A stretch of DNA of 64,000 nt from Cricetibacter osteomyelitidis (GCF_004340985.1 NZ_SLYB01000010.1:1-64000), one strand, 5' to 3'; shown: positions 10,587 through 21,792, counted from the stretch's first letter. The notes: generated from the sequence alone by a model not told the origin. Program-made: numbers and translations.

Positions 10587-11555
10587 ATGAATGAAATGAT
10601 TATTGATCATAATGAAGGCTCCGCATCATTCATCAGTGAAGAAGAATTACTTGCCCGCATTGCGTGGTTTTATTACCACGATAATTTAACTCAAGGAGAA
10701 ATAGGTAAAAAACTCGGTTTGCCAAGATTAAAAGTATCCCGCTTATTAGAAAAAGGGCGACAAACAGGCCTAATCAAAGTGCAAATAAATTCTCGATTTA
10801 AAGGATGTCTGGAATTAGAAAGAGCGTTACAACAACGATTTAATCTTAAACACATTCGTGTATTGCCTGCATTAGATAAAAATGAAATCAATGCACGCCT
10901 TGGCGTAGGTGCGGCACAAATGTTGGTGTCACTACTCAAACCGCAACAGCTATTGGCGATTGGTTTTGGTGAAACAATAATGCAAACCATCAAATACAGT
11001 AACGAGCTTATCACTAACAATCATATTAAATTGATTACTTTATCCGGTGGCGTAGGCCCTTATATGAAAGGGATTGGACAATTAGATAGTTCTTGCTCTA
11101 TTAGTATTATTCCGGCGCCATTAAGGGCTTCATCAATTGAAGCGGCCAAATTATTTAAACGAGAGTCAAGTGTGAGGGATATTATGCTTGCTGCTTGTAG
11201 TGCCGATGTTGCCATTGTTGGAATTGGAGCAACCCAGCAACAAGGACAAGCAACCCTATTAAGAACGGGCTATATCACGGAAGAAAAACAACAAATGATC
11301 CGCGAACAAGGTGCGGTTGGGGATATTTTAGGCTACTTTATGCGACAAGATGGTTCGTTACAACCTAATATGCCATTGCACGAGGAACTTATCAGCGTGC
11401 CTTTAGAAGATTTAATTAAAATTTCTAATGTTATCGGCGTGGCAGGAGGAGAAGATAAAGTAGATGCCATATTAAGTGCATTATATGGCAAGTATATTAA
11501 TTCATTAGTCACAGAAGAAAAAACAGCTCGAATGATGTTGGCCAAATTAGTATAG
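10587..11555 (+). CDS. lsrR: Transcriptional repressor LsrR (SorC family)
   Basis: LsrR represses lsrACDBFGE and its own operon and is released by phosphorylated AI-2. The 322-residue protein has an N-terminal helix-turn-helix (about residues 24-62, with [20 protein letters not shown]) and a C-terminal sugar-phosphate-binding domain ([37 protein letters not shown]). It is divergent from lsrA and is followed 38 bp later by lsrK. Confidence 0.95.
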   Translation: MNEMIIDHNEGSASFISEEELLARIAWFYYHDNLTQGEIGKKLGLPRLKVSRLLEKGRQTGLIKVQINSRFKGCLELERALQQRFNLKHIRVLPALDKNEINARLGVGAAQMLVSLLKPQQLLAIGFGETIMQTIKYSNELITNNHIKLITLSGGVGPYMKGIGQLDSSCSISIIPAPLRASSIEAAKLFKRESSVRDIMLAACSADVAIVGIGATQQQGQATLLRTGYITEEKQQMIREQGAVGDILGYFMRQDGSLQPNMPLHEELISVPLEDLIKISNVIGVAGGEDKVDAILSALYGKYINSLVTEEKTARMMLAKLV

Positions 11556-11593
11556 ATGAGTTGCTTTTTCCTGTTATTCATAAGGAGAAAATA

Positions 11594-13165
11594 ATGAGTA
11601 ATAAATCCTATCTTATGGCATTAGATGCTGGAACAGGAAGTGTAAGAGCAGTTATTTTTGATACTGAAGGTAATCAAGTTGCTGCGGCACAAAAAGAGTG
11701 GACCCATCTATCTGATCCTAATATTCCCGGATCAATGGAATTTGATTTAAAAACTAATTGGCAACTCACTTGTGAGTGTATCCATAGCGTGTTGTTAAAA
11801 TCTCAAATTAACCCGGAACAAATTGCGGCAATATCTACTTGTTCAATGCGTGAAGGTATTGTGCTGTATGATGAAAATAAACAACCTATTTGGGCTTGTG
11901 GTAATGTTGATGCCCGAGCAACAGAAGAGGTTGTTGAACTCAAAGCACTTTATGAGCATACTTTTGAAGAAAAACTATATGCGGTTTCAGGACAAACCTT
12001 AGCATTAAGTGCTATTCCCAGATTACTTTGGTTAGCTCATCACCGTAGTGATATTTATCATCAAACAAAAGCAATCACAATGATAAGCGATTGGTTAGCG
12101 TTTATGCTCAGCGGCGAGTTAGCCGTAGAACCATCAAATGCCGGAACCACAGGAATATTAAATTTAAAAACTCGTCAATGGCAACCCGATTTATTAGAAA
12201 TGACGGGATTAAATTCTAATATTCTCACACCTGTTAAAGAAACCGGTACAGTATTAGGTGGTGTAACAGAACAAGTCGCCCTAATAACAGGTTTAAAAAC
12301 CAATACACCGGTTGTTGTCGGTGGCGGTGATGTTCAGCTAGGTTGCATTGGTTTAGGTATTACAGAAGCTTCCCAAGCAGCGATCATTGGTGGTACATTT
12401 TGGCAACAAGTGGTCAATTTAGCTGAAGCGGTTACAGATCCCGAAATGAATGTACGGGTTAATCCTCACGTTATCCCACCAATGGTGCAAGCGGAATCAA
12501 TAAGCTTTTTTACAGGATTAACAATGCGCTGGTTTAGAGACGCATTTTGTGCGGAAGAGAAAATCATTGCCGAACGTTTAGGTATTGATACCTATACTTT
12601 GTTAGAACAAATGGCAGAAAAAGTGCCTGTCGGTTCTAATGATATCATTCCTGTTTTTTCTGATGCTATGCACTTTAAATCTTGGTATCACGCCGCCCCG
12701 TCTTTTATAAATTTATCTATTGATGCTGAAAAATGCAATAAAGCGACTTTATTCCGAGCTTTAGAAGAAAATGCCGCTATTGTCTCTTCCTGTAATCTAG
12801 AACAAGTGGAAAAATTTGCCAATGTTAAATTAACATCTATTGTTTTTGCCGGTGGCGGTTCTAAAGGTAAATTATGGAGCCAAATTTTGGCTGACGTGAC
12901 AGGTTTAACAGTTCATATTCCCATCGTAAAAGAAGCAACCGCATTAGGTTGTGCCATAGCTGCAGGTGTTGGTGTGGGAATTTATTCATCTTTAAGTGAA
13001 GCAGGTAAAAAATTAGTAAAATTTGAACGAACACATCAACCTAATTTAGAAAAATATCAATTATATCAATCTTATAAATCTCAATGGAAAGAGATATATA
13101 GCAAACAATTACAACTTGTTGACAGTGGGTTGACCCATTCTCTTTGGAAAGCTCCGGGATTGTAA
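11594..13165 (+). CDS. lsrK: Autoinducer-2 kinase LsrK
   Basis: LsrK phosphorylates imported AI-2, trapping it and creating the LsrR inducer. The 523-residue FGGY-family kinase begins [20 protein letters not shown] (phosphate-1 motif), and has [14 protein letters not shown] and the C-terminal ATP-binding run [14 protein letters not shown] chose ATG 11594 because AAGGAG sits just upstream; the frame extends to 11561 without support. It forms the lsrRK operon and ends before a strong hairpin. Confidence 0.95.
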   Translation: MSNKSYLMALDAGTGSVRAVIFDTEGNQVAAAQKEWTHLSDPNIPGSMEFDLKTNWQLTCECIHSVLLKSQINPEQIAAISTCSMREGIVLYDENKQPIWACGNVDARATEEVVELKALYEHTFEEKLYAVSGQTLALSAIPRLLWLAHHRSDIYHQTKAITMISDWLAFMLSGELAVEPSNAGTTGILNLKTRQWQPDLLEMTGLNSNILTPVKETGTVLGGVTEQVALITGLKTNTPVVVGGGDVQLGCIGLGITEASQAAIIGGTFWQQVVNLAEAVTDPEMNVRVNPHVIPPMVQAESISFFTGLTMRWFRDAFCAEEKIIAERLGIDTYTLLEQMAEKVPVGSNDIIPVFSDAMHFKSWYHAAPSFINLSIDAEKCNKATLFRALEENAAIVSSCNLEQVEKFANVKLTSIVFAGGGSKGKLWSQILADVTGLTVHIPIVKEATALGCAIAAGVGVGIYSSLSEAGKKLVKFERTHQPNLEKYQLYQSYKSQWKEIYSKQLQLVDSGLTHSLWKAPGL

Positions 13166-13179
13166 TAGATTTGAAATTT

Positions 13180-13218
13180 AAAGTAAGCTATCAATACCCA
13201 AAGATAGCTTACTTTTTT
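13180..13218. terminator. Bidirectional terminator between lsrK and epmA
   Basis: AAAGTAAGCTATC (13180-13192) pairs perfectly with GATAGCTTACTTT (13203-13215), 13 bp of stem with a 10-base loop and a T-run after it on the plus strand. It lies between the convergent ends of lsrK and epmA. Confidence 0.85.
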
Positions 13219-13228
13219 AATGAATAGA

Positions 13229-14215
13229 TTACGCATTCCCCACACTAAACGCCATCACTTCATCAATGGTTTCAGCATTGAGTGCGATCATTAACAGACG
13301 GTCTATGCCTAATGCAACACCGGAGCAGCTTGGCATTCCGGCTTGTAAGGCACTTAAAAAACGGTGATCAATGGTTCGTTGCGGCAGACCTAATTTTTCT
13401 CGTTGGCGGTTATCTTGTTCAAAGCGATGTTGCTGTTCGGCCGCATCGGTAAGTTCGTTAAAACCGTTGGCAAGTTCTAATCCTTTATAATAAAACTCAA
13501 AACGTTCTGCAACGCGATGATCTTCCGAACTGATTTGAGCTAATGCGGCTTGAGTGGCGGGGAAATGATATACCACCACAGGATGTTCTTGTCCGATTTG
13601 CGGTTCCACCACTTCGCTGAATAAAAACTGCAATAAGGTATCGCGTTTTTCGTCATCGTCGCACATAAAATGGTGTTCACGAGCTTTATCTACCAGTTGT
13701 TTACGTTCTGCGGAAAGCGGATCCAACCCTACATATTCTTGGAATACAAATTGATAGCTGACACTTTCCGCCGGCTCGCAATCCAACACCTGTTGCAACA
13801 AGTCGTCCACTTCATTAATTAAGCGGTACATATCAAAGTGCGGTCGATACCATTCCAGCATAGTAAATTCCGGATTATGCTTGCGACCCGCTTCTTCGTT
13901 GCGAAATACGTGACAAAGCTGGAAAATCGGTCCGCTGCCCGCAGCAATCAGGCGTTTCATATGATATTCAGGACTGGTAGCAAGCCATAAGGTTTTTGAT
14001 TGTTCACCGAATGGGGCGATAAATTCCGTATTGAAAGTAGCAAGATGCACATCGGTCACACCGAATTCGCTTAATATCGGTGTTTCAACTTCCAATAAAC
14101 CGCGTTCGGTAAAAAATTTGCGGATTTCCGTCAGAATTTTTGCCCGAGCTAATAAATTTTTAATCGGTGCAGTAGGCTGCCACTGCGTATTTAATGAATT
14201 GTCTGTCATTGTCAT
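13229..14215 (-). CDS. epmA: Elongation factor P--(R)-beta-lysine ligase EpmA
   Basis: EpmA (YjeA/GenX/PoxA) attaches (R)-beta-lysine to elongation factor P. At 328 aa it is a class II lysyl-tRNA synthetase catalytic core without the anticodon domain. Visible are motif 1 ([13 protein letters not shown]), motif 2 ([20 protein letters not shown]) and motif 3 ([12 protein letters not shown]). Starts at 14215 and 14209 are both possible; the gene begins 3 bp after the stop of the CdsA-like gene, so translation is probably coupled. Confidence 0.94.
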   Translation of the reverse strand: MTMTDNSLNTQWQPTAPIKNLLARAKILTEIRKFFTERGLLEVETPILSEFGVTDVHLATFNTEFIAPFGEQSKTLWLATSPEYHMKRLIAAGSGPIFQLCHVFRNEEAGRKHNPEFTMLEWYRPHFDMYRLINEVDDLLQQVLDCEPAESVSYQFVFQEYVGLDPLSAERKQLVDKAREHHFMCDDDEKRDTLLQFLFSEVVEPQIGQEHPVVVYHFPATQAALAQISSEDHRVAERFEFYYKGLELANGFNELTDAAEQQHRFEQDNRQREKLGLPQRTIDHRFLSALQAGMPSCSGVALGIDRLLMIALNAETIDEVMAFSVGNA

Positions 14216-14218
14216 TTA

Positions 14219-15157
14219 TTATGTCCAAAAATAACGTACTAAATGGAAAAAAATCGGTGCGGAAAAACAAAGGGAATCCATCCGATCCAACATACCGCCG
14301 TGACCGCTGATCATATTGCCCCAGTCTTTAACTTTTAAATCCCGTTTTAATGCCGACATTACCAAGCCGCCAAAAAAGCCCATTAAACAAATAATTACAC
14401 TGATGCCAAAGGCTTGCAATGGGGTGAACGGCGTAAGCCAATAGAGCGAACCACCTAAGGCACTGGCACTAAGCACACCACCGACAAAACCTTCTACGGT
14501 TTTTGACGGTGATAGCGTTGGAGCGATTTTGCGTTTGCCGAATAATTTGCCCCAGACATATTGGAGCACATCGCTGGATTGCACCACTAAAATCAAAAAG
14601 ATCATTAATAAAATCTGTTTACCGTCATAATTTTCAATATCAAGCCACAGCAACGCCGGAATGTGCGAAATGCAGAACACGGTAATCATCAACGCCCATT
14701 GAATTTCAGTAGAACGTTTTAAGAAATGCGACGGATCGCCGGTAATGGCGGACAAAATCGGCAATAATAAAAAGCCGTAAACCGGGATAAAAATCGTCCA
14801 CATTGTGTACCAATCCATTAAGATGAAAATATATTGCACCGGTAACACCACATAGAAGCAGGCGACCAACGCGATATGATCAGCACGGCGAATATAAATT
14901 AAAGAAAGAAATTCCCGCAACGCGGCAAAAGAGATCAAAAAGAATAAAAAAATGACCGCACTTTGCCCTAAAAATGAGAAAGCAAAGATGATTAAAATCA
15001 TAATCCACCACGCATTAATACGGGCAGTGAGATTATCAATCACATTATGCGGCTGATTTTTCGCGACAATTTTTTTCAAGGCAAATGCAACAATTGAAGC
15101 AAATAACAAAATACAAAGTAAGCCTAAAAACAATTGAAACAAATTTTGTGTTGCCAT
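14219..15157 (-). CDS. CdsA-like phosphatidate cytidylyltransferase (YnbB-type)
   Basis: Family members make CDP-diacylglycerol from phosphatidate and CTP in the inner membrane. The 312-residue protein has about eight hydrophobic helices and the CTP-transferase signature split as SPSKTVEGFVGG and SGHGGMLDRMDSL near the C-terminus. It sits directly after a PlsC-like acyltransferase (4 bp), and the two face a decayed CDP-alcohol phosphatidyltransferase gene, as in accessory phospholipid clusters such as ynbAB. It is therefore more likely the accessory YnbB-type paralogue than housekeeping CdsA, which I cannot locate in this window. Confidence 0.85.
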   Translation of the reverse strand: MATQNLFQLFLGLLCILLFASIVAFALKKIVAKNQPHNVIDNLTARINAWWIMILIIFAFSFLGQSAVIFLFFLISFAALREFLSLIYIRRADHIALVACFYVVLPVQYIFILMDWYTMWTIFIPVYGFLLLPILSAITGDPSHFLKRSTEIQWALMITVFCISHIPALLWLDIENYDGKQILLMIFLILVVQSSDVLQYVWGKLFGKRKIAPTLSPSKTVEGFVGGVLSASALGGSLYWLTPFTPLQAFGISVIICLMGFFGGLVMSALKRDLKVKDWGNMISGHGGMLDRMDSLCFSAPIFFHLVRYFWT

Positions 15158-15161
15158 CTGC

Positions 15162-15797
15162 TTATTCCTTCTCTAATTTCGGATTTAATGCCAACAATGC
15201 CTGTTCCATTTTTTGCAAAAACACGGCAGGTTCATCTTGCGTGAAATATTGCGTTTCGCCCACAAATAATTCGCACAATAAAGGAATGGGGAGCATATAA
15301 CCTTTCGGCAATACGTTATTGATATTGTTAATCCAAATAGGAATCAACGGAACATCGGGATTTTGTTTTGCCAGATAATAGAGCCCTTTGCGAAATGGCT
15401 GCAAAGACAGATCATCATCGGTTTTTCGAGTACCTTCGGGAAAAATAATCAATGAGTGCGTTTTCAACGCTTCCGACATTTGTTCAATGGCGGCTTGCGG
15501 ATGATCTGATTTGCGTTCGATCAGCAATAAATTAAATACTTGATAAGCCAGAAAGCGACGGACAATGCCTTTATCCCAATAATCTTTCGCCGCTACCGGG
15601 CGGATGGTTTGACGCAATTCATAAGGCATCGACACCCAAAGCAGCATAAAATCGCCGTGACTGGAATGGTTTGAATAAAATACTTTCGGGGAAAAATCAG
15701 TGATTTTGCAAAGCTGTTTTTGCGGTTTCACACCGGTAAGAAAAATAATAAATCGGCACAATAAAAAATCAAAGAACCGAGCAAGCCAATTTTGCAT
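15162..15797 (-). CDS. 1-acyl-glycerol-3-phosphate acyltransferase family protein
   Basis: PlsC-family enzymes add a second acyl chain to lysophosphatidate. The 211-residue product has the acyltransferase motif NHSSHGDFMLLW (HX4D form) and a second block FPEGTRKTDDDLSLQPFRKG, then PDVPLIPIWI. The start at 15797 (MQNWLARF) has AAAGGAA upstream; a longer frame to 15833 lacks one. It is the first gene of a short operon with the cytidylyltransferase and epmA, suggesting an accessory phospholipid pathway. The actual acceptor lipid is unknown. Confidence 0.85.
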   Translation of the reverse strand: MQNWLARFFDFLLCRFIIFLTGVKPQKQLCKITDFSPKVFYSNHSSHGDFMLLWVSMPYELRQTIRPVAAKDYWDKGIVRRFLAYQVFNLLLIERKSDHPQAAIEQMSEALKTHSLIIFPEGTRKTDDDLSLQPFRKGLYYLAKQNPDVPLIPIWINNINNVLPKGYMLPIPLLCELFVGETQYFTQDEPAVFLQKMEQALLALNPKLEKE

Positions 15798-15880
15798 AAC
15801 TATTCCTTTTAAAAAAAGCATTAGATGTATCATATCGGAATAGCTATGATACGTCTAATAATTTATATATAAAGGATTCA

Positions 15881-16216
15881 ATAACGGAAAGTACCGAAAA
15901 TTTCACTGAAAATGCAGAGAAAAACCGCCGTCCGCTGACAAGTCTAACAGTCATTGGGCACAATCATTCGCGCCAAAAATCGCTCAACGGCAATCCCCTA
16001 CGCCCAATCAGATTTCATTATTAAGCATTGTTTTCGTATCTACCGGAGCATTATTTTTTAGCTTTTTTACCTAATACTTTTGGGTTAATTTGCACCGCAC
16101 TTTGTATTCAATTACGGCTTATTTGTAACTTAATTGACGGAGTGGTCGCCATTGGTTCGGCAGTCACCTGTTGGCTCTGTTTATATGATATATCCATGAC
16201 ACTCAATCAACCACAT
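15881..16216 (+). pseudogene. Decayed CDP-alcohol phosphatidyltransferase (YnbA-like)
   Basis: Three reading frames carry consecutive pieces of one protein. From 15881 (an ATA where ATG is expected, after AAAGGA) comes TESTENF...NRRPLTS. A one-base loss near 15950 leads to AQRQSPTPNQISLLSIVF and STGALFFSFFT. A second shift near 16070 gives NTFGLICTALCIQLRLICN then LIDGVVAI. A third near 16155 gives RQSPVGSVYM. NRRPL, TPNQISL and RL-CNLIDG are hallmarks of CDP-alcohol phosphatidyltransferases of the YnbA type. The distal helices are missing. The intact partners face it on the other strand, so the loss left a phospholipid cluster without its head-group transferase. Confidence 0.75.
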
Positions 16217-16227
16217 TAATTTTTAAG

Positions 16228-16258
16228 ATCACCGCAACCGATTATGCGGTGATTTTTT
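16228..16258 (+). terminator. Terminator after the phosphatidyltransferase remnant
   Basis: ATCACCGCA (16228-16236) pairs with TGCGGTGAT (16245-16253), followed by TTTTTT. It remains intact although the gene it served is broken, and insulates frdA from upstream transcription. Confidence 0.8.
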
Positions 16259-16374
16259 ATTTTAAACCCATCATACAAATAAGAATAAATCTCATTTAAA
16301 CCCTTATTTTATCTGGGTTTAGCCATTTTTATAGTGCTTACCCTAAAAAGTGCGGTCGGTTCTAAAATGCTTTT

Positions 16375-16388
16375 TTGAGTTAGATCAC
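16375..16388 (+). promoter_or_regulatory. Candidate FNR site upstream of frdA
   Basis: TTGAG-TTAG-ATCAC matches the FNR consensus TTGAT-N4-ATCAA at eight of ten positions, about 115 bp before frdA. Anaerobic induction of frd by FNR is established in related bacteria. The rest of the 16259-16503 gap is AT-rich and holds one uptake signal near 16348. Confidence 0.5.
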
Positions 16389-16503
16389 AAAAATAAGAAA
16401 TTTTGCCGTTTTTTACCAAAAAATAGTTATACGAATGTAAAAAAAGTGGCAGAATATTTACATTCAATTCTATCTCTACTTAAATAATTTGGAGGAAAAT
16501 ATC

Positions 16504-18303
16504 GTGCAAAATGTTAATGTCGATATTGCAATCGTAGGTGCCGGTGGTGGTGGTTTACGTGCGGCAATCGCTGCTGCGGAAGCAAATCCCAACCTAAAAA
16601 TCGCACTTGTTTCGAAAGTTTACCCTATGCGTAGTCACACGGTAGCCGCAGAAGGCGGTGCCGCCGCCGTGTTCAAGGAAGAAGATTCTTATGATAAACA
16701 CTTCCAAGACACTGTTGCCGGCGGTGACTGGTTATGTGAACAAGACGTTGTTGAATATTTCGTACAACATTCCCCGGTAGAAATGACTCAGCTTGAACGT
16801 TGGGGCTGTCCGTGGAGCCGTCAACCGAACGGTGAAGTGAACGTACGTCGTTTCGGTGGTATGAAAATCGAACGTACTTGGTTTGCGGCAGATAAAACCG
16901 GTTTCCACTTATTACATACCTTATTCCAAACTTCTATTCAATTCCCGCAAATCCAGCGTTTTGACGAACACTTTGTGTTAGACATCTTAGTGGATGACGG
17001 TCACGCTCGCGGTTTAGTGGCGATGAATATGATGGAAGGTACATTAATCCAAATTAATGCCAATGCGGTAGTTATCGCAACCGGTGGCGGTTGTCGTGCA
17101 TTCCGCTTCAACACCAACGGCGGTATCGTAACCGGTGACGGTTTATCAATGGCTTATCGCCACGGTGTGCCGTTGCGTGATATGGAATTCGTACAATATC
17201 ACCCGACCGGTTTACCGAACACCGGTATTCTGATGACCGAAGGTTGTCGTGGTGAAGGCGGTATCTTAGTGAATAAAAACGGCTATCGCTACTTGCAAGA
17301 TTACGGTTTGGGTCCTGAAACTCCGGTGGGCAAACCTGAAAACAAATATATGGAACTCGGTCCGCGTGATAAAGTATCCCAAGCATTCTGGCAAGAACAA
17401 CAAAAAGGCAACACCTTAAAAACAGCCAAAGGTGTAGACGTAGTTCACCTTGATTTACGTCACTTGGGTGAAAAATACTTACACGAACGTTTACCGTTTA
17501 TTTGCGAATTATCAAACGCTTACGAAGGCGTTGACCCGGTTAAAGAACCAATTCCTGTACGCCCTGTGGTGCACTATACCATGGGTGGTATTGAAGTGGA
17601 CTTCAACAGCGAAACCCGTATTCAAGGTTTATTCGCAGTGGGTGAATGTGCTTCATCCGGCTTACACGGTGCAAACCGTTTAGGTTCCAACTCCCTTGCA
17701 GAATTATTAGTATTAGGCCGCGTTGCCGGTGAATACGCAACACAGCGTGCGGTGGAAGCGAAAGCGGCTAACCAAACTGCGGTGGATGCTCAAGCGCAAG
17801 ATGTGGTGCGCCGTTTGGAAGACCTGTTCAATCAAGAGGGTACTGAAAACTGGGCTGAAATTCGTGAAGAAATGGGGCAGGCGATGGAAGACGGTTGTGG
17901 TATTTATCGTACCCAAGAAACCATGCAAGGTGCGGTAGATAAAATCAACGAATTACGCGAACGTTACAAACGTATCCGTATTACCGACCGTTCCAGTGTG
18001 TTTAACACTGATGTGCTTTATACCGTTGAATTAGGTTACATCCTTGATGTAGCGCAATCTATCGCAAATTCTGCCATTGAGCGTAAGGAATCCCGAGGTG
18101 CTCACCAACGTTTAGACTACGTAGAACGTGATGATGTGAACTACTTAAAACACACCTTAGCATTCTACAATGCTGACGGAGCTCCACGCATCGAATACAG
18201 CGATGTGAAAATCACTAAATCACAACCGGCGAAACGTTTATATGGTGCGGAAGCAGAAGCCGCAGAAGCTGCTGCAAAAGCTAAGGAGCAAGCAAATGGC
18301 TAA
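16504..18303 (+). CDS. frdA: Fumarate reductase flavoprotein subunit FrdA
   Basis: FrdA reduces fumarate to succinate in anaerobic respiration, with covalently bound FAD. I set the start at GTG 16504 ([14 protein letters not shown]): GGAGGA ends 8 bases earlier, whereas the in-frame TTG at 16489 overlaps that site. The 599-residue protein has the dinucleotide motif VGAGGGG (11-17), the flavinylation histidine in [10 protein letters not shown] (His45), the active-site HPTG, and [15 protein letters not shown]. frdB overlaps its end by 8 bp. Confidence 0.97.
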   Translation: MQNVNVDIAIVGAGGGGLRAAIAAAEANPNLKIALVSKVYPMRSHTVAAEGGAAAVFKEEDSYDKHFQDTVAGGDWLCEQDVVEYFVQHSPVEMTQLERWGCPWSRQPNGEVNVRRFGGMKIERTWFAADKTGFHLLHTLFQTSIQFPQIQRFDEHFVLDILVDDGHARGLVAMNMMEGTLIQINANAVVIATGGGCRAFRFNTNGGIVTGDGLSMAYRHGVPLRDMEFVQYHPTGLPNTGILMTEGCRGEGGILVNKNGYRYLQDYGLGPETPVGKPENKYMELGPRDKVSQAFWQEQQKGNTLKTAKGVDVVHLDLRHLGEKYLHERLPFICELSNAYEGVDPVKEPIPVRPVVHYTMGGIEVDFNSETRIQGLFAVGECASSGLHGANRLGSNSLAELLVLGRVAGEYATQRAVEAKAANQTAVDAQAQDVVRRLEDLFNQEGTENWAEIREEMGQAMEDGCGIYRTQETMQGAVDKINELRERYKRIRITDRSSVFNTDVLYTVELGYILDVAQSIANSAIERKESRGAHQRLDYVERDDVNYLKHTLAFYNADGAPRIEYSDVKITKSQPAKRLYGAEAEAAEAAAKAKEQANG

Positions 18304-19063
18304 TCAAGCAATTATGAATGTAGAAATTTTACGCTACAATCCGGAAGTGGATAAAGAGCCGTACTTGCGCACCTATCAAGTGCCATACGATACGCAAACT
18401 TCCCTATTGGATGCGTTAGGTTATATAAAAGACAAACTTGAACCTGAATTGTCTTATCGTTGGTCTTGCCGTATGGCGATCTGCGGTTCTTGCGGCATGA
18501 TGGTAAACAACATTCCTAAATTGGCATGTAAAACCTTCCTGCGTGATTACAGTGGTCATATGCGTATTGAACCATTAGCGAACTTCCCGATCGAACGCGA
18601 TTTAGTGGTGGACTTAAGCCACTTTATCGAAAGTTTGGAAGCGATCAAACCTTATATTATCGGCAATAAAATGCCGGCACTGGACGGTCGACCGCATCCG
18701 TCTTCAGAGTTAGCGAAAAGCCGTACCAAACAAACTCCGAAACAATTGGAAAAATACCGTCAATTCTCCATGTGTATTAACTGCGGTTTATGTTATGCGG
18801 CCTGCCCGCAATTCGGTTTAAATCCGGAATTTATCGGTCCTGCGGCTTTAACATTAGCTCATCGCTACAACTTAGATAACCGTGATAACGGTAAAGCGGA
18901 ACGTATGCCGTTAATCAACAGTGAAAACGGCGTATGGACTTGTACCTTCGTAGGTGCGTGCTCCGAAGTTTGTCCGAAACATGTGAATCCTGCGGCGGCA
19001 ATCAACCAAGGCAAATTAGAAAGTGCGAAAGACTATCTGATTTCCATGCTAAAACCGAATTAA
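18296..19063 (+). CDS. frdB: Fumarate reductase iron-sulfur subunit FrdB
   Basis: FrdB passes electrons from menaquinol to FrdA through three iron-sulfur centres. The start at 18296 ([12 protein letters not shown]) follows AAGGAG and overlaps the frdA stop; the longer frame from 18242 is not used by relatives. The 255-residue protein has the 2Fe-2S ligands in [14 protein letters not shown], and [12 protein letters not shown] and [12 protein letters not shown] for the 4Fe-4S and 3Fe-4S clusters. Confidence 0.97.
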   Translation: MANQAIMNVEILRYNPEVDKEPYLRTYQVPYDTQTSLLDALGYIKDKLEPELSYRWSCRMAICGSCGMMVNNIPKLACKTFLRDYSGHMRIEPLANFPIERDLVVDLSHFIESLEAIKPYIIGNKMPALDGRPHPSSELAKSRTKQTPKQLEKYRQFSMCINCGLCYAACPQFGLNPEFIGPAALTLAHRYNLDNRDNGKAERMPLINSENGVWTCTFVGACSEVCPKHVNPAAAINQGKLESAKDYLISMLKPN

Positions 19064-19073
19064 GGGGGGAATT

Positions 19074-19466
19074 ATGACTGCAACAGTAAGTAAACGTAAA
19101 AAATACGTGCGTGAAATAACCCCAACTTGGTGGAAAAGCTGGGACTTCTATAAATTTTATATGGTACGCGAAGCCACTGCGTTACCAACCGTTTGGTTCA
19201 GCATTGTATTGCTTTACGGCGTAATCTGCTTAGGCAAAGCGAATGGTGTTGTAGAAAGCTTTATTCCGTTTTTGCAAAATCCAATCGTGGTGATCTTAAA
19301 TATCATCTCTCTGGCAGGATTATTACTACATGCAACCACATTATTTGATATGACCGGCGAAGTAATGGCAGGAACCACAGGATTACCATCCAAAACCATT
19401 CGGTTGGTATTACGCGGTTTATTCGTGGTTGTAACCGTATTAACATTAGTTTTAGTGTATATCTAG
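19074..19466 (+). CDS. frdC: Fumarate reductase membrane anchor FrdC
   Basis: FrdC anchors the fumarate reductase complex and contributes to the menaquinol site. The 130-residue protein has a basic N-terminus ([14 protein letters not shown]), then three hydrophobic helices, with conserved [26 protein letters not shown] precedes the start, 10 bp after frdB. Confidence 0.95.
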   Translation: MTATVSKRKKYVREITPTWWKSWDFYKFYMVREATALPTVWFSIVLLYGVICLGKANGVVESFIPFLQNPIVVILNIISLAGLLLHATTLFDMTGEVMAGTTGLPSKTIRLVLRGLFVVVTVLTLVLVYI

Positions 19467-19476
19467 GGAGAGCAAA

Positions 19477-19821
19477 ATGGTCAATCAAAATCCAAAACGT
19501 TCAAACGAACCACCTGTATGGTTGATGTTCAGTGCCGGCGGTATGGTAAGCGGTCTTGCTTTTCCCGTACTTATTCTGATTCTCGGTATCTTATTACCGT
19601 TCGGACTGGTATCACCGGATAACATTATCGCCTTTGCACAGCATTGGTTTGGAAAACTGGTTATTTTAGTGTTAACCATTTTCCCAATGTGGGCCGGCTT
19701 GCACCGCATACATCACGGCATGCACGATTTGAAAGTCCATGTGCCGGCAGGCGGCTGGATTTTCTATGGTCTGGCAACCTTATATTCCGTCATTGTAATA
19801 TTTGCAGTTGCGAACATTTAA
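19477..19821 (+). CDS. frdD: Fumarate reductase membrane anchor FrdD
   Basis: FrdD is the second membrane anchor. Its 114 residues form three helices with [14 protein letters not shown] between helices 2 and 3, typical of the family. GGGAGAG precedes the ATG, 10 bp after frdC. The operon ends at the uptake-signal hairpin that follows. Confidence 0.95.
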   Translation: MVNQNPKRSNEPPVWLMFSAGGMVSGLAFPVLILILGILLPFGLVSPDNIIAFAQHWFGKLVILVLTIFPMWAGLHRIHHGMHDLKVHVPAGGWIFYGLATLYSVIVIFAVANI

Positions 19822-19837
19822 TATGGCAAGTTAAAAT

Positions 19838-19866
19838 AAAAGTGCGGTGAAAATCACCGCACTTTT
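19838..19866 (+). terminator. Inverted uptake-signal pair acting as frd terminator
   Basis: AAAAGTGCGGTGA (19838-19850) and TCACCGCACTTTT (19854-19866) form a 13-bp stem with a short A-rich loop and T tail. Head-to-head uptake signals used as terminators are known in Haemophilus-type genomes. Confidence 0.85.
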
Positions 19867-20008
19867 TAATGCCCTTCAATCATAAAAGAAAAAGATCTTA
19901 TCAAATAACAAAGAGAGAAAAATAAAACAGAAAATTTACAAAAAACACTTGATAAAAACGATTACTTATGCAAAATAACAACATTTTTATTCAAAAAGGA
20001 ACGAAATA

Positions 20009-21136
20009 ATGTCTGACATATTTAAACCGGCAATTCTCGCACTTGCAGATGGCAAGATATTTTATGGTAAATCTATCGGCTCACAGGGACACACCATCGG
20101 CGAAGTCGTTTTTAACACCTCAATGACCGGCTATCAAGAAATTCTCACCGACCCTTCTTATTTTAAACAAATCGTCACTCTCACTTATCCCCATATCGGC
20201 AACACCGGCACTAACATCGAAGATTTAGAATCCAAACAAGTTTATGCCGCAGGCTTAATTATTCGTGACTTACCTTTATTACACAGTAATTTCCGAGCCA
20301 ATCAAAGCCTTTCCGACTATTTAAAATCCAATAACATCGTTGCCATTGCCGATATCGACACCCGCAGCTTAACCCGATATTTACGAGATCACGGTGCACA
20401 GGCAGGCTGCATTATGACCGGCCAAATAGACGAAAAAAGTGCGGTAGAATTTGCCAAAAGTTTCGGTTCCATGGCGGGCAAAGATTTAGCCCAACAAGTC
20501 ACTACGCAAGCTCCTTATCAATGGACACAAGGCGAATGGCAACTTGGCAAAGGCTATGCAGAACAGGCTCAAACGGAATTTAATGTGATCGCCTACGACT
20601 TCGGCGTAAAACACAATATTCTCAGAATGTTAGCAGAGCGAGGCTGTAAACTCACTGTCGTACCGGCAAAAACGCCCGCCGCCGAAGTATTGGCGATGAA
20701 CCCGGACGGCGTTTTCCTGTCCAACGGCCCCGGTGATCCGGAACCTTGCGATTACGCCGTTTCCGCCATTCGGGATTTACTGAAAAGCAAAATTCCCTTA
20801 TTCGGTATTTGCTTAGGTCATCAATTACTCGGTCTTGCCGTCGGCGGTAAAACAAAAAAAATGGCTTTCGGACATCACGGTGCCAATCATCCGGTACAGG
20901 ATCTCGATACGCAAACCGTGTTTATCACCAGCCAAAACCACGGTTTTGAAGTGGACGAACACAGCCTGCCGCAAAACGTACGGATAACCCACCGCTCGTT
21001 ATTCGATCATTCGGTGCAAGGCATCGAACTCACCGACCGCCCCGCCTTCAGCTTCCAAGGACACCCCGAAGCCAGTCCCGGCCCAAATGATGTGGCAGAA
21101 TTATTTGATCGGTTTATTGATAAGATGAGAAAGTGA
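20009..21136 (+). CDS. carA: Carbamoyl-phosphate synthase small (glutaminase) subunit
   Basis: CarA hydrolyses glutamine and channels ammonia to CarB for carbamoyl phosphate, precursor of arginine and pyrimidines. The 375-residue protein has the N-terminal CarA domain ([18 protein letters not shown], 37-54) and a class I amidotransferase domain with the nucleophile in [11 protein letters not shown] (Cys about 267) and [17 protein letters not shown] precedes the start. In this window carB is 2.6 kb downstream, separated by four other genes on the same strand. Confidence 0.97.
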   Translation: MSDIFKPAILALADGKIFYGKSIGSQGHTIGEVVFNTSMTGYQEILTDPSYFKQIVTLTYPHIGNTGTNIEDLESKQVYAAGLIIRDLPLLHSNFRANQSLSDYLKSNNIVAIADIDTRSLTRYLRDHGAQAGCIMTGQIDEKSAVEFAKSFGSMAGKDLAQQVTTQAPYQWTQGEWQLGKGYAEQAQTEFNVIAYDFGVKHNILRMLAERGCKLTVVPAKTPAAEVLAMNPDGVFLSNGPGDPEPCDYAVSAIRDLLKSKIPLFGICLGHQLLGLAVGGKTKKMAFGHHGANHPVQDLDTQTVFITSQNHGFEVDEHSLPQNVRITHRSLFDHSVQGIELTDRPAFSFQGHPEASPGPNDVAELFDRFIDKMRK

Positions 21137-21216
21137 AATTACATATTTAAGATTATTCCTTGAAAAAAATTTGAGGTAAACTTAGCATTGAATTTGCACA
21201 TAATGGAGAATTAAAT

Positions 21217-21786
21217 ATGAGCATAGAAATACAAGGTAGCTGGCACATAGGATTTGCCTATGACTATCATATGAAATCTAGTATTTTCTTAGGATATGAT
21301 GTGTATGGCAACCCTCTTTTCGAAAACATTCGCACCGAAATGGGTGAGCTGGTTTATCAATTAAAATATAACCAGAATCCAAATAATGTTTCAAAAATAG
21401 TTGATTTATTAGTAGATGCATTTTCTGGTTGGGAAAGCATGGATATGCTAATAACAGCGCCATTTTCAAACCACCGAGAATATCAACCCGTCATGTTAAT
21501 TGGTGATGAGTTAAGTAAAAGGGTCAATCTTCCATGTCATCATGTGCTGAAAAAAATTAAAAATAAAACATCACTAAAAAATCTATCTAGCATAGAAGAT
21601 AAGAAACAAGCTCTTACAGGAAATATTATTCTAGACTCTCACGATCTAACATTAAAAAATAAAACAATTTTACTAATTGATGATCTCTATTCTAGTGGTT
21701 CGACTTTAGAATACTCAACTAATGTTTTACTACAAAATGGAGCTAAAGAAGTAAACGTATTAGTAATGACAAAAACGAAAGGTTAA
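21217..21786 (+). CDS. ComF-like phosphoribosyltransferase, accessory
   Basis: The 189-residue protein has the PRPP-binding signature ILLIDDLYSSGSTL at 151-164 and, earlier, a MLITAPFSNHR segment resembling the loop of ComF-type enzymes, but no N-terminal zinc-binding cysteines. The start region WHIGFAYDYHM is unassigned. It is markedly AT-rich next to carA and carB and contains no uptake signal, which suggests acquisition. It is 6 bp from a SLOG-like gene, so the two are likely co-expressed. Phosphoribosyltransferase plus SLOG pairs suggest nucleotide-derived signalling or defence; that role is inference. Confidence 0.7.
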   Translation: MSIEIQGSWHIGFAYDYHMKSSIFLGYDVYGNPLFENIRTEMGELVYQLKYNQNPNNVSKIVDLLVDAFSGWESMDMLITAPFSNHREYQPVMLIGDELSKRVNLPCHHVLKKIKNKTSLKNLSSIEDKKQALTGNIILDSHDLTLKNKTILLIDDLYSSGSTLEYSTNVLLQNGAKEVNVLVMTKTKG

Positions 21787-21792
21787 TAAATT

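Noticed and set aside
16489..16503. Upstream TTG start for frdA
   Set aside because: The TTG overlaps the GGAGG ribosome site; GTG 16504 matches known FrdA N-termini.
19867..20008. ArgR or PurR operator upstream of carA
   Set aside because: AT-rich sequence gives weak partial matches only; no clear palindromic operator or promoter pair was found.
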